Assembly: GCF_023973825.1 (NCBI RefSeq)
Contig: NC_090124.1
Location: forward strand, 1,357,501-1,421,500
DNA: 64,000 bases
From: Plasmodium brasilianum
Taxonomy: Eukaryota > Apicomplexa > Aconoidasida > Haemosporida > Plasmodiidae
Direction of reading: 5' to 3'
Position numbers and translations under genes: made by a program. Every line of letters begins with the position of its first letter. Positions within the stretch are counted from its first letter, which is position 1. This document shows positions 12,447 to 24,822 of the stretch, in pieces. The notes under the pieces are model-generated. The model was given only the letters and a program-made list of their open reading frames with translations, was not told the DNA's origin and ran no database searches.

Positions 12447-12568
12447 ATGCAACTGTTACTGCTGCTCATGCTAGAAATACTGCATGTACAAAAAAGGGCA
12501 ATGCTTGAATTCCTCTTAAAAATTAAAGATAAAAATCAAGAATATGTAAAAAGACAAATTAAAAAAAA

Positions 12569-12572
<4 letters not shown>
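12447..12572 (+). CDS. Candidate 41-residue ORF (hypothetical)
   Basis: The ORF runs from ATG to TAA. It reads as an amphipathic Leu-rich helix followed by a Lys-rich tail (contains EFLLKIKDKNQEYVKRQ). The composition looks more like protein than the surrounding AT repeats, and in-frame coding-like codons extend upstream of the ATG for about 18 codons to a stop. It could be a real small protein, the last exon of an unseen gene, or chance. No family recognised. Confidence 0.15.
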
Positions 12573-12603
<31 letters not shown>

Positions 12604-13033
12604 AAGACCTTACATATGTATAAACATTACGGGTGTAAATTTAAAATGTTATATAGAACATAAACAAAACTGAAAAAAACAACACAATATAGTGTATATA
12701 TCTGTCTGTTTGTCTATCCTTTTTTTTTTTTTTTTTTTTTTACGTTACTTATATTTGATATGTTATTTTTGTCTTCTTTATTTAATTCGTCCTATTTTAT
12801 ATTATTTCGTTTTGTTATATATTTTTTTTTTTTTATTTGGGCACTTCACTTTAGTATTGTGTGTGTATACAAAACAGAATAAATTGTTATGAACAAAAAA
12901 AAAAAAAAAAAAAAAAAAAAATAAATAATTAAAGAAAAAAATGGCTAGATAAAATAAAATAAAATAAAGAGTCGTATATGACTTAAAATGACAACATAAT
13001 AATGAGATTAATGACAAACAAAACAACGGAAAA

Positions 13034-13130
13034 AATGAGTACCAAACAGTGAACAGAATGAGTAGCAAAACAGCGAGCAGAATGAGTAGCAAAACAGCGA
13101 GCAGAATGAGTAGCAAAACAACGAGCAAAA
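13034..13130. repeat. 24-bp minisatellite (ATGAGTAGCAAAACAGCGAG..)n
   Basis: About four units. Three match closely and the first is 23 bp and diverged. Read on the plus strand the units encode MSSKTASR, but no gene frame leads into or out of them. Confidence 0.85.
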
Positions 13131-13895
13131 GCACTTGCTTAGTGTGTACTTACAACTCATACATCTTTCGTATTTAGAAAAAAAGAAATATGAACTTAAA
13201 AATTTCTTCTTTTTTTGTGAATCTTATGAAATAAATTATAGAAAAAAAAAAGGTATAAAAGTTTTGCCCAGTATAACTAATTGTGCACATACATGTAGGA
13301 CTTATACCTTTTTTTGAAAGATGTATTTATATATATATGTATACACATAAATACGTATATACATATGTACAATAACCTAATTGCTTGCATTTTACGTTGA
13401 TCTATTTGTGCGAAATGGTATTCACAGATAGTACGAGATATTCTTATCATAAATTTAACACAGGGACAATGAGATATATGCTTTTTCTTTTCTTTTCTTT
13501 TTTTTTTTCTTTTCTTTTTTTTTCTTTTTTTTTTTTTTTTTGCACAGAATAGAGCAATTGTTGTACGTTCTTTACAAGTTTTCACACATGAAAGAAAAAA
13601 CAAAGATGGTTATATATGTTCAAATTACATCGACTATGCGCTCTTATGCACAATAAAAGAATACAGTTGATAAGCTTATAGAATAATATGCTTGCGTGTG
13701 GGTGTGTGTGTTTGCGTGCATATGATTCAATGTTTTCGTTGCTTAATATAGAAAATTGTTGAGCTAACAAAAATTTAAAAAGTAAAAATTTACTAATTAA
13801 CCAGTTGAAATATGAATAATATATGCCTGGTGTGTTTTATTTCTGCACATTTTTAAGCTATTCATGAAACGGAAAAAATTAAAAAAATAAAGTAA

Positions 13896-14101
13896 AATAT
13901 AAGGTAACAACATAAAGTAACAAAATAAAGTAACAAAATAAAGTAACAACATAAAGTAACAAAATAAAGTAACAAAATAAAGTAACAACATAAAGTAGCA
14001 AAATAAAGTAGCAAAATAAAGTAACAACATAAAGTAACAACATAAAGTAACAAAATAAAGTAACAAAATAAAGTAACAAAATAAAGTAACAACATAAAGT
14101 A
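13896..14101. repeat. 13-bp minisatellite (AAAGTAACAAAAT)n
   Basis: About 15 to 16 units, with positions alternating between AAAATA and CAACAT variants. The hydrophobic minus-strand ORFs (Leu-Tyr-Phe-Val repeats) come only from this array. Confidence 0.9.
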
Positions 14102-15745
14102 AAAAAAATAAAACGAATAAAATAATTTTCTTTTCCCAAGTAGCAGATATATGCCAGAAAAAATTTTAGAAAAAAAGGGTACTAAAAATTTAATGATACT
14201 GTTTCTTTTTTGGTCCACGCAATTTAACGTCTTATGACTGCTAAGCAACATGGTTGTGCTAAACAGCTTATTGTGCTTATTTATTATAGAAATGTAAATA
14301 TAATAAACAAAAAAAAAGACAATTAATTTGGTATGCCGTACTGCAATTTTTCTTGCATAATGAAAAAAACATGCTAAAAATGAATGAATAAATATATAAG
14401 TTAGAAACGTAGCTCGAAAAAAAAAAAATGCCCAATCTTAAGTCTTAGTTTTATTTCATTATTTAAATTGTAAATATTCTCTCATTCAATTTGAATATAA
14501 GGTCTTTCATCTTTTGAAAAATATTTTTTAATGGATTGATTTTTTTATTATTTTTAAATAAAAAGTTAATTTAAGGGAATAAAAATTTATTATATCAATA
14601 TACAAAAAAAAGTGTACTTCTATTTTTTTGGCTTCACATATATGTATATGTTGTAGCATTAAAAACTGTAGTTGCTATAATCGTGGGAAAATAATTTTTT
14701 TGTTTTTTTCTATATTTTTGTTTTTACATTTACATTTTATACATTTTTCTGCCATCTGTGTAACAAAAATTACTTCATTATAATTAATTTTAATGTAATT
14801 AATAGAAGGAGGGTAAAAGAAAAAGTTCCTCTATGGTCTACTCCTTTTGTGCAACCTGTTATACTTTCTTATTAGATATGCGTGCTACTAACTCTGATAA
14901 AAGATTTTACAATATAGAGATCCATGATAACATTGGAACATGAGATTGGCAAACACGGTAAAGCAAAACAGTAATAATGGTGGAAATAATAGTGTCAACA
15001 GTGGTAGGAGTAGTAGTTGCAGCACTTGTTGCAGTAATGTAGAAGTAATGGTACAAATGGCATAACACTAATACTCATATGGGATTTAAAGTTTTGAGAA
15101 TTAATATTTACACCTAATAATATTCCGCATCATATTACTGCTGCATACTAAATACCTATGACAAAACTTTGTCCGCAAACATTAAATGCGAATTTTATGG
15201 TAATGATATTAAAAAAGTAAGAATGAGAAAAAAGATATATTTGAAAATTAAAATTTTTCTTAAAAAAAAAAATGAAATAAATATAATATACATACATTAC
15301 TTACGTAAAATAAAAATGCTCACAAAAAAAATGAAGAAATAATATAATGCAAACAATGAAATGCAATTAAATAATAATGAACATTTTTATAATAGTAAAA
15401 GCAATGCGCAATATGACGTCATGTGTATAACAGTCATTTCTCGCTTATTTAAGTAATTTATTCAATAAATAAACTAAAATCAGTTAAGTTAAAAATATGG
15501 AGAATTACGATGGCATTACTTTGGCTAAGGGAATACATATAGTAGAGCAATATTATGTCCTATTTTTTATATACTTAAGTTTCTTCGCCTTTAATATATA
15601 TATATATATATATACATATAATATGTATGTATAAATATACATATTTTTTTTTTTTTTTTTTTTTTGGAATTATTCGGAATGAGCATTAAATATCACATAT
15701 AATCATTTATTTGTTCTTATTCTATTCTTATACGGATTTTAAAAA

Positions 15746-16336
15746 ATGAAAATATTATCTTACATTCAACAAGAAAATGGCAGATTTATTTTAGATACTC
15801 CAGAAAACCATGTTCATTTCATTATATGGCAAATATTATGTTTACAGGCAGTATTTTATGCTATTCCGAGTACAACTACTTTTTTTATTTTTACTATTGC
15901 TGGGTTCTTTCGAAATTTAATTTATATTTTTAATACAGAGTCCTATTTTAATGGAGATATTGCTTTGTTTTGTATTTTTTTTACAAATATATTAAACTCC
16001 GTTTTAATGTAAGGATAAAGGATAAAGGATAAAGAAAATGCATCCCTTTTATGTAATGATCCTTTAACAGTTAAAAGGGCTTACACAAGTAGGTGTGTAT
16101 AAATTGCATATATATATGCGTGTGTAAATACATGTTCAGAAAAATACACACAGATATATTTATATTTATATATATGTTATTTTAATTATATAGATCTTTA
16201 TTCATAAAAATTGTCGTCAAAAGATCAAAAAAACATTTAGACTACGTCACATCTTACGGTATAATTCATTTATGCCTATCTATTGTGGTTTCGAGATTTC
16301 CTGTCTCATGTAAAATAAGAAAAAGTATTGTGTGTA

Positions 16337-16367
<31 letters not shown>

Positions 16368-16783
16368 GTATATTGGTTAAATCCTGTTTTAGTTTAATTT
16401 ATATGTATCCTTTTAATGCACATTTATATGCTCAAGTTTTTATGCGTTCATGTAACTACTTGTTCAAGTTATTACCTGTTCACGTTATTGCTTGATCATG
16501 TTATTATGTGTTCATGTTATTGCTTCTTCATATTGTTCGTTGCTCATATTTTTCTATACTGTTTCATTTTTATGTGCCTGCTGTTTTATGCTTATGTTTG
16601 TCATATGGAACTTTACGTTTTATAGATTTATGGTATCTAAGCTTTTTCCTTTTTGTCATGATAACTGTGCTTATAAGCGAGTGCCTATGCTACAAGGATA
16701 ACATTGAAAGAAATTTATTTGAACAACACTACATTGTAAGAAGTAACTATAATGTATATTTTTATAACACGCAAAAACTGTAA
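15746..16783 (+). CDS. SYS1: SYS1 homologue, Golgi integral membrane protein (three exons)
   Basis: Three exons: 15746-16008, 16194-16309 and 16626-16783. Donors are AT|GTAAGG and CAT|GTAAAA; acceptors are TTATATAG and TTTTATAG. Phases agree at both junctions, giving 178 residues. Segments match the SYS1 family order: IIWQILCLQAVFY in membrane helix 1 (human SQIVLMQTVYY), FIKIVVKRSKKHLDYVTSYG after helix 2 (human FIRRGKQCLDFTVTVHF), SRFPVSYLWYLS across the exon 2/3 junction (human SSRFPSALTWWL), and LISECLC (human VIGEYLC). Four membrane segments are visible. SYS1 anchors the ARL3/ARFRP1 GTPase at the trans-Golgi and supports Golgi-endosome traffic. The C-terminal tail after the last helix is longer and unrelated to the human one. 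No single ORF shows this gene; it was assembled here from splice signals and homology. Confidence 0.88.
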
Positions 16784-17274
16784 TAACTTGTGTGAGTATA
16801 TCCATACTGTTCCTATATTACACAGTCAATTAAGTGCTTTTACTGTTTCTACAACCTACCATTATATATGAATAGATATACACATCGACGAAAAGCACAG
16901 AGTAGCTACAAAAACTAAATAAAATTATGCTCCAAGGAAGTCTATAATATGTTTCAACGTAAATGATATTGTTAGGATGAGGAATACAACCTCCTTTTGG
17001 TAATAACTGCACACGGAAAATTTAGACATTTGTTATGGGCTACATATGCACGTTAAAGGAAATTACACCTTCTTTTTTTTTTTTTTTTTGTGTGTAATTT
17101 TTAAGTGGTATTTATGGATATACACATATTTAAGAGAAAAATAACTCAAAAAATTATAAAATTTTTTTTTTTTTTTTTTATTTCTTACCATATAAGCACA
17201 ATTTATTCAAATTTTTTAAAGATTTATTTTAAAATTTATTAAATGTTTGATACGTGGAAAAAAAAAAAAAATTG

Positions 17275-17314
<40 letters not shown>

Positions 17315-17469
17315 ATATACACAAATATGTATTAAATGCCGGGTAATACTCTCTTATTTTTATAACTGCTGTTTACATTTTAAAGCGCGAACAAATAGGC
17401 TTAATTAGCAAAAAAAATAAAAATACATGTGCAACACATAGCAACAAGGGGTTTGAAAATTGAAATAAT
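16784..17469. other. Convergent intergenic region, SYS1 to PUF gene
   Basis: Both 3' UTRs should lie here. It contains poly-T, poly-A and a TA dinucleotide run near 17285-17312. I see no gene. Confidence 0.6.
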
Positions 17470-19529
17470 TTATTCCTTTTCCATATTGATATCTACATTA
17501 ATTAGTTCAAGATACTTATTAAAATACGTTAATTTTGGAGTTGTCTGTTTTAATTCGTTGTAAATTTCTCTATTATTTACCTGACCTGTACATGTTAAAA
17601 ATTTGTCATACATGTTAATGTCCTTTTGTTTTACAAATATAAATAAGTTGTTAAAAGTTTTAATTAACTCGGATTTCAAAACAATTTCTATGTCAAGAAG
17701 AAATATGTTACATAACTTTTCATAAAATGTACAGCCATCCAACATTTTACTTAATAGATTATAACTTCTGGAGGAGGTGAAAAACCTCCTGAACAAGTCA
17801 TTAATATGTTTGCAATTATACATTTCATTTATATTAGCCTCATTTTTATATAAATATATAATTTGTTCTATAAAGAACAATAAATTTTTTAGCACTTGTT
17901 CATTTTGAGTGTATGATAAAAATTCATAAATAATAAAAATATATCTTTTATCCTTTAAATATTTATTTAATTTATTTTTATCTTGGAATACAATTAGTAA
18001 TTGTTCAATAATGGGCTGTATAATTTCACTTTTTCTTTTGAACCCATCTTTGACACTTTTCACTGCCTTGGAATATATCATATTTTTCCATGTAACATTA
18101 AAATATTTATCTTCATTATGTTCATTTATGTCATAAAAAAATTCTAAAATAACATAAAAACCATAGTAATCATTTAATAAGTTTTCAAAATCACTTACAA
18201 TTTTTTGAACTATCATATCATTCAAAATTTTGGTATCATCCGTAATTTTTAAAAGCCTAATAACTAGCAAGAAGTTTACACTATTTTTACACAAATCTAC
18301 TATATTGTTTTTTAATAATTTTATTAAATTTTTTTTATGTTTACTAGTACTGTACCCTAGTAAATATATTAAGGCTTTGTTACCAATATTTGTTGATATT
18401 AAATATTCACATCCTTCATGTATTATTTCCATTACATTAATTAACTCTTCTTCGTTTAATATTTCACATGCAGCTAGGAGGATATTATGAGAAACAATAT
18501 TATATAGTAGTTCTTTTTCTACAATATTTTCAATAGTTTCCATCAAATATTTTTTAATCGACATTTTATTTTCTTCATTAAATGTTTTAATCATTTCACT
18601 CGGAGCCTTTTTTAAAATCTCAGGTGAAATATTCTTTATATCATTAATGTTTGGAATAAGTAAAAAGTTAATCATTTTTATCCTCATGGCTGTTTTTAAC
18701 TTTTTAAAAACTGTGTGCCATAATCTTGAAGCAAATTTTGTTAGAAACAATTTCGAATGGTTTAATAACCACAAGAAAATATCATTCTTTATCTTTTCAC
18801 TTTTTGCATGTTTGTAAAAACATTGAAATATAAGCGAAACAAAATTGCATGTACCAATATTGTTGAAGTGTGGAAATAGACCTTCCCATAATTTATTTTG
18901 ATCTTCTTCTTCTGCATTTATAATTAAAGAGGACATTACATGATAACCAAGATTCGTACGAGCAAATTTGATAAGTTCAACTTTTTTTAATTCATTCCAA
19001 ATAATAGTTATTCGCTTCTTTTTTTCAGCTTTATCTTTTGCTTGTAATAGTTCATTAAAATATAATCTCAACTTTTTATAATAATCATAATTTTCTATTA
19101 CTACTTTTTTTTTACATTCTTTTATTAGTTTTTTTTTTTTGGATTTTGATAAATTTTCATCATTCATAATGTTCTTGCATTTTTTATCTAATATAGTATT
19201 ATCAACTCTTTTCATATTTTGCTTCATTGTATTATTTTTTCTTTTTTCTTTTTTTTCAAAAAGAAATGTTCCTCCTGTTGTTTCAGGGTTAATCTTGCCT
19301 TTCTTCTTAATTTTTTTTACTATTAGCTGCTTTCTTTTTTTTTTTTCACCATTATTTGAAGCATGATTACCACTGCCAGTACTGCTATTATTTACATTAT
19401 TCATATTTTCATCCCTCTGCTTCAAGATTTTTTTTTTTTTTTTTTTTTTTTTTCCCTTAGTTCCTTTTTGTTAATAGAACTCTTTTCCTTAATCTTTTTA
19501 CTTTTCTTCATCGCAAAAAGTTTCGTCAT
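17470..19529 (-). CDS. PUF3: PUF-repeat protein, PUM3/Puf6-like (nucleolar), apparent frameshift near N terminus
   Basis: The main frame is open from 19425 and its first ATG is at 19404. Helical repeats begin near KFARTNLGYHVMSSLI and continue with NIGTCNFVSLIFQCF, KLFLTKFASRLWHTVFKKL, SHNILLAACEIL and NIGNKALIYLLGYS. These are degenerate PUF repeats with the long divergent C-terminal half typical of PUM3/Puf6/Puf-A nucleolar proteins, which act in ribosome large-subunit biogenesis rather than as 3'-UTR repressors. The N terminus is Lys-rich (KKRKQLIVKKIKKKGK). A second ATG at 19529 opens a basic, coding-like frame (MTKLFAMKKSKKIKEK...) that runs into an A26 tract at 19453-19428. With 26 As it hits a stop, but with 24 or 27 it joins the PUF frame. 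I think the true start is 19529 and the tract length is a sequencing error or a real slip. PUF3 is recalled by synteny. Confidence 0.82.
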
Positions 19530-19657
19530 TTTCACACTCTTTAAATGGATACCCTAAAAATTTATACAACAATTAATTATACCCTCTTCCTTTCTTTTTT
19601 CCCCCCGATGTTGCAAAGATCTCTTTTTTGTAACTATATATATATATATATATAAAC

Positions 19658-19787
19658 GTACATACATACATACATACATACATACATACATACATACATA
19701 CATACATACATACATACATACATACATACATACATACATACATACATACATACATACATACATACATACATACATACATACATACAG
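19658..19787. repeat. (ACAT)n microsatellite
   Basis: About 31 uninterrupted tetranucleotide copies, flanked on the left by a TA run. It lies in the 5' flank of the PUF gene and is the same motif class, read on the other strand, as the array at 162-280. Confidence 0.95.
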
Positions 19788-20306
19788 ATACTTATATTGT
19801 TTTTTTTCTTCTTCAATGCAAAACTTTTTTCCCTTTTAATTGTTTGGGCTCATAACGATAAAAAAGTATATTAATTGTATAAATGTAAGTACATTATTAG
19901 AATTCATATTTTTAAGGTTTCTTCTCAATTTCATATTTTTCTCATAATTTGCACAATATACATCCGTAATTTTTTTTTTTTTTCCCTCCCATATTAAGTA
20001 TCATATATCATTTTAAAGTACATATTTCGTGAACATTGTATATTGCAGATATAATAAAAAATAAAAAAAATAAAAAAATAAAATAATTTTGTAAAAACTT
20101 GGCTTCATAACCCCAACAATGAACATGAAAATTTTGGTGAAGATTTTTTAGAAAATTAGTTTACTCATATTATTTGTTGCCCCTGAAAAAAAAATATATA
20201 TCCGCAGTAGGATTACCATATATATTTATATGTAATATTATAATATATAACACAAATTCATATACATCATCTATATATATATATATGTAAAAACAATCTT
20301 CATTCT

Positions 20307-20342
<36 letters not shown>

Positions 20343-20459
20343 TTTGCACAATTTGATACCTATTTATAGTTCTCCTTTCCTTAATTCATTTCTATATTTT
20401 GTTGAATTTAAGCCCCCCCAAAAAAACTTCTTAACTTTTTAATGGAAGAAAAAATTAAT

Positions 20460-20515
20460 ATATTGTAATGCGGAGCGAAAGCACAGTAATCCATGGACCC
20501 ACTACCCGCAATATA
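20460..20515. ncRNA. Candidate structured RNA (GC-rich island)
   Basis: Within about 1.5 kb of nearly pure AT, bases 20468-20510 are more than half G+C. TGCGG at the left pairs with CCGCA at the right (20469-20473 with 20506-20510). Inside is a small hairpin AGCGAAAGC with a GAAA tetraloop. In an AT-rich genome such islands often mark tRNA, snRNA or snoRNA genes. It is not a tRNA (no T arm) and I do not see U1-U6 signatures. Strand and identity are undetermined. Confidence 0.25.
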
Positions 20516-21469
20516 TTTATATGCTTTATTTTGCGCCTTGTCATATCTGCAACAATAAATATATATCATCTATCTACATATAATATATATATATGTGCTT
20601 AAAGTTGTATATGTATAGGTATATATACATAAACATTATAGATAAATATATATACTTATATAAATATGTACATGATGGTACTATATCATTAAGATATTTT
20701 TTTTTATTTTCTGGAAACTATAATATATAAAATATAACAAAATAATTTTGTAGAATGCATTTAAATTTTTTTCTTTTTAATTTTTACTTTCCTTAATAGT
20801 GTTAATTTTTAAAGAAGAAAATTTATCCTAAAAAGGAAGAGATTTAAGCTTATAATTTAATATAAAAAATTGAAAGAATAAAAGAAAAAGTGTACAAAAT
20901 AAAACATTTATTAAAAATAATTTTATTAGAAATTTGTCGTTGAATTATTAAATTGTAGTTCAATGAGTATATTTAATTAAATTGCCTGAACAAGCAATAA
21001 AAATATAAAAAGAAAAATATTAAAATAAAAAAATATAAAATAGAATACAAAAATAAAATATTAAAATAAAAAAATATAAAATAGCGTACAAAAATAAAAT
21101 ATTAAAATAAAAAAATAATAAAATACTTGTAAATTTGTCACTTTTACATTATAGGTATTAAAAATAAAAAAAGAAAATAATATTCTATATCTATATTTAC
21201 GATGTAGTGAAGGATAAAAATTTTATAAAAGAAAATCTCAAAGTTATGCATATGTTATATGTATTATGTATAATGTATATTATATGTATATAAATATATA
21301 TATATTTGCGTATAATTTTTTAGGAGTAATGCGAATATTTGAAAATTTTAAAAAAATAACTAAATGTTATTAAAATTGAAGTACCAATATCAGCTGAAAA
21401 AAATAAAATAATAAAATAACAGAGCAATATAAAGTAAATGTAAAGTAAATATATATGTATATGTATATA

Positions 21470-21510
<41 letters not shown>

Positions 21511-21578
21511 ATATATGTATATGTATATGTATAAAAAAAATTAGGATAAAACGTAGCATTATGCAAGAATTGAAAAAA

Positions 21579-22469
21579 ATGGAGAATCACAAAGAGAGCG
21601 ACGCAATAGTACTAAAACACGGATGGTGTGAAATGTTGAAAGGAGGAGTAATAATGGACGTAAAGAATGTAGAACAAGCAAAAATAGCGGAAGAGGCAGG
21701 CGCAATAGGTGTAATGGTTTTAGAAAATATCCCATCTGAATTACGAAGCAAAGAAAGTGTAGCTAGAAGTGTAGATCCTATAAAGATAGAAGAAATTAAA
21801 AAATGTGTTTCTATAAATGTATTAGCAAAAGTTAGAATAGGTCACTTTGTAGAAGCACAAATTTTAGAAGAACTAAAAATCGATATGATTGATGAGAGCG
21901 AGGTTTTAACAATGGCAGATGAATTTAATCATATAGATAAACACAAATTTAAAACTCCATTTGTATGTGGTTGCACAAATTTAGGTGAAGCATTGAGAAG
22001 AATATCAGAAGGTGCTTCAATGATTAGAACAAAAGGGGAAGCAGGTACAGGTAATATTATTGAAGCAATTAAACATATTAGAACACTAAATAGTGAAATT
22101 AAATATGTTTGTGGCTTAGACGATAACGAAATTTACAATTATGCAAAGAAAATAAGGGCGCCAATTGATCTTTTATTACTTACAAGAAAATTAAAAAAAT
22201 TACCAGTGGTTAATTTTGCTGCAGGAGGTGTAGCAACACCAGCAGATGCTGCCATGTGCATGCAGTTAGGTATGGACGGTGTTTTTGTGGGTTCTGGAAT
22301 CTTTGAAAGTGAGAATCCCAGGAAAATGGCTGCATCTATTGTTACGGCCGTTAGCAATTTCAATAACCCAAAGATACTTTTAAATGTTAGTTTTAACTTA
22401 GGAAGAGCCATGTGTGGAAGTACCAAGATATCAGACAAATGGAAGAATAAAAATGAAGAACAGATCTAG
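21579..22469 (+). CDS. PDX1: Pyridoxal 5'-phosphate synthase, PDX1 (synthase) subunit
   Basis: A single exon of 296 residues from the ATG at 21579. A nearer-upstream in-frame ATG at 21561 would add six residues, but the family start fits MENHK. PDX1 with PDX2 makes the cofactor PLP from ribose 5-phosphate, glyceraldehyde 3-phosphate and glutamine-derived ammonia in the cytosol. The (beta/alpha)8 barrel signatures are complete: [12 protein letters not shown] (substrate Asp), [13 protein letters not shown] (Schiff-base Lys), [37 protein letters not shown] (second active-site Lys, phosphate loop), [14 protein letters not shown] and GVFVGSGIF. The length is that of the family, no catalytic residue is missing, and coding bias is much stronger than in neighbours. 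It is the most conserved gene in the window. Confidence 0.98.
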   Translation: MENHKESDAIVLKHGWCEMLKGGVIMDVKNVEQAKIAEEAGAIGVMVLENIPSELRSKESVARSVDPIKIEEIKKCVSINVLAKVRIGHFVEAQILEELKIDMIDESEVLTMADEFNHIDKHKFKTPFVCGCTNLGEALRRISEGASMIRTKGEAGTGNIIEAIKHIRTLNSEIKYVCGLDDNEIYNYAKKIRAPIDLLLLTRKLKKLPVVNFAAGGVATPADAAMCMQLGMDGVFVGSGIFESENPRKMAASIVTAVSNFNNPKILLNVSFNLGRAMCGSTKISDKWKNKNEEQI

Positions 22470-23705
22470 TTTATCATTTACGGAAATTTTAGCTTTTATT
22501 ATTATTATTATTTTTTTTTTTTTCTCATTTCATTGCGATTTTAATGTATATTTTGCCTTTTTTGTGTCCATTTTTTTACCTTACTTGTTGACATTTTATT
22601 CCTTATTTGTTTACATTTTTTTGCGTTATTTGTTTCCATTTTTTTTACTTTTTTTGTTTCAATCTTTTTGCATTTTTTGGATTTTTTTTACCCTTTTTTG
22701 TCATTTCGTATTGCTTTATGGTTTCCTTTTTAAAATCTTACTTTAATTTTTTTATTCATCTCTCATTTTTATTTATTAGAACTCATGTGCAGTGCTGTGT
22801 ATGTCCGAAAATGTAGGGAAAAAACGGTATATGCAAAAAATAATGTAAATATATGGATACATAAAAATATTACGTATGTTCACGTATGTGTGTGCTTAGT
22901 AGTTGTATATGTACATTTGTATTTGTATATGTCTTACGAACCTCAGTGGGCATTCCATAAATTCAAAGAAGACATGTTCGTAAAACCGTACCTTTGTATA
23001 CGCAATGGGGGAATTTTTTATTAGTTACATGTTGATGCCGCGCATATTTCCGATTTTTGCACGTAATACTCTTTTTCCCGTGTTTACATATTTTCATATT
23101 ACTATTATTAATATCATTTTTATCATATTAATATTTGAACGTTATATAATTAGCTATATTTGTATCATGGAAAAACATGTGTTATGAAAAAATTTACGTG
23201 CAAATTTTTTTCAAAGGTTTGCATGAATGTAAAATATGGCCGAAAAATCTTTAAGGGAAAGTCTAGTGACCTTCTAACAATTACATATAAGAGGAACATA
23301 AAAAGAATGGTCATTGTGCATTTTTCCTTATATTTTTACCATCACATTGAGAGAAGAGCTATGCAATTCGAAGATATTCAGCTTTAACCTGAAAAGGTAA
23401 ATATTTTTGAACGGAAATAAGAAAGGGCGTAAAAAACACACACACACACATACACACACAAAGAAAAAGGAAAAGGAAAATTTTCAAAAAATTGAAAATT
23501 TAGTCCTTTTTTAACCTTTTGCTATTATCACAACCTTTTGACATATTGTTATGCGTAAATGTTGAAGCACAAGAGTTTGCTTACGTGTTAAGAATAAGTA
23601 TTTCACTGCACCTTTTGCTTTTTGCATTATTTAAGCATATATATGTAACTACAGCGAAGCGATAAACTGGGGAAGTTCATAGTATAAAAATTTGCATGTA
23701 AAGAC

Positions 23706-23764
<59 letters not shown>

Positions 23765-24822
23765 AATGATCAATTAACAAAACCATGTGCACATTATGTA
23801 TGCACGTATGAACATATGCACATCTGTTTGTAGCGCTTTTTAAAAGAATTAAATATACAAACGCGCATACAAATGCGTAAGGGGAGCTATTTTGTTTTCC
23901 TTTAAGATTTTTTTTTTTTTTCAGAATGAAAAAGTGCAACAGTATTTTTCTTGCACATTATATGTACACACATATGCACGCATATACACACACACAAATA
24001 TATATACATATATATGTATATAATCGCGTATATATGAAAATACACATTTTTATTTGTCTGTATTAATTTTTTTGTACGACTTTGTTACGTGACAGTATTT
24101 TACTTTTAACGGTTAATTTTACTGAACAGTGCATAATGCTTTTTAATTTTTTTTTTTTTTTTTTTCGTAATAGTGTTAAATTAATACCTTTAATTTAATG
24201 AAGCGATGCATGCTTACAAAAAATACAAGATTATGAAAGAGGTATCTGTTTTAGCTAAATTTTGTGTAAGAACAGTTCACCCTTTGAATGTTACTATTTC
24301 TGATTAAACGATATAAGTGTGCATAAAAAATTTCTTGGTAATTAAGTAGTTAAATGTACCATTTCAAGGCACGTTACGCTTGTATCTACGCACTTCGTAC
24401 ATGCGTACGCGTACATACATGCATACACACGTAAGTATGTGTATGTAAATATATATACATGCGCGCATGAATGTAACATGCATGTGCTAGTATTTTTTAT
24501 TTTATTTTTTTTTAATTTACATATGCACACTTATTGAAGAGCTTCCCTAATTTTTATCCTGTTTAAAATTGTGCACTTACGTACAATCACTCGATTGTAT
24601 GTACGTATACATATACATATATGTATATATATACTCATACGTGTAAATATACGCACAAAGGTGTAAATATACACGCGTATGTGTATTTGTTTATACACCC
24701 ATGCATTCTCATTGCTCGAGGAAACACTCGAGTGCACGCTTTTTCCTGAGCTCCATTCCGTGCTGCCATTTTTGTTAACACGAAAGGGGGGGGAAGAATA
24801 AAATCGGAAGAGAAAGAGGAAA
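22470..24822. other. Intergenic between PDX1 and the methyltransferase-like gene
   Basis: The PDX1 3' UTR is followed by T-rich DNA, then AT repeats. A Lys/Arg-rich ORF of 67 codons (23184-23387, ATG to TAA) and a 31-codon stretch (22930-23025) look slightly coding-like but match no family I know. Otherwise empty. Confidence 0.5.
23711..23763. repeat. Homopolymer A tract of about 53 bases
   Basis: One of the longest uninterrupted homopolymers in the window, with a comparable tract at 57719-57769. True length is uncertain because such runs are error-prone in assembly. Confidence 0.9.

Larger units (their letters stand above)
12095..15745. other. Long intergenic stretch between divergent alveolin (-) and SYS1 (+)
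   Basis: 3.65 kb with two minisatellites, many homopolymers and TA tracts; it must contain both promoters. Small coding-like islands occur at 12447-12572 and 14942-15064 (Asn/Ser/Gly-rich, about 40 codons). I can place no gene here with confidence. Confidence 0.55.
19530..21578. other. Divergent intergenic region between PUF gene (-) and PDX1 (+)
   Basis: Holds both promoters, an ACAT microsatellite, long T runs (about 20310-20339) and an AT-only stretch 20990-21130 in which a roughly 55-bp unit (TAAAATAAAAAAATATAAAATAG-type) repeats. One GC-rich island (20468-20510) stands out. Confidence 0.6.

Noticed and set aside
13797..14251. Hydrophobic minus-strand ORFs that look like membrane proteins
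   Set aside because: The same peptide appears in all three frames because of the 13-bp repeat.
14942..15064. Asn/Ser/Gly-rich 41-codon frame as a gene fragment
   Set aside because: Too short, no flanking splice signals of quality, and similar trinucleotide-like DNA occurs at 47467-47585.
19554..19816. Minus-strand Met-Tyr-Val-Cys ORFs
   Set aside because: ACAT microsatellite translation.
20460..20560. U1 snRNA on the minus strand
   Set aside because: A GTAGTGGG string followed by a GC hairpin recalls the U1 3' end, but the required 5' sequence (ATACTTACCTG) is not upstream and the rest is AT-only.
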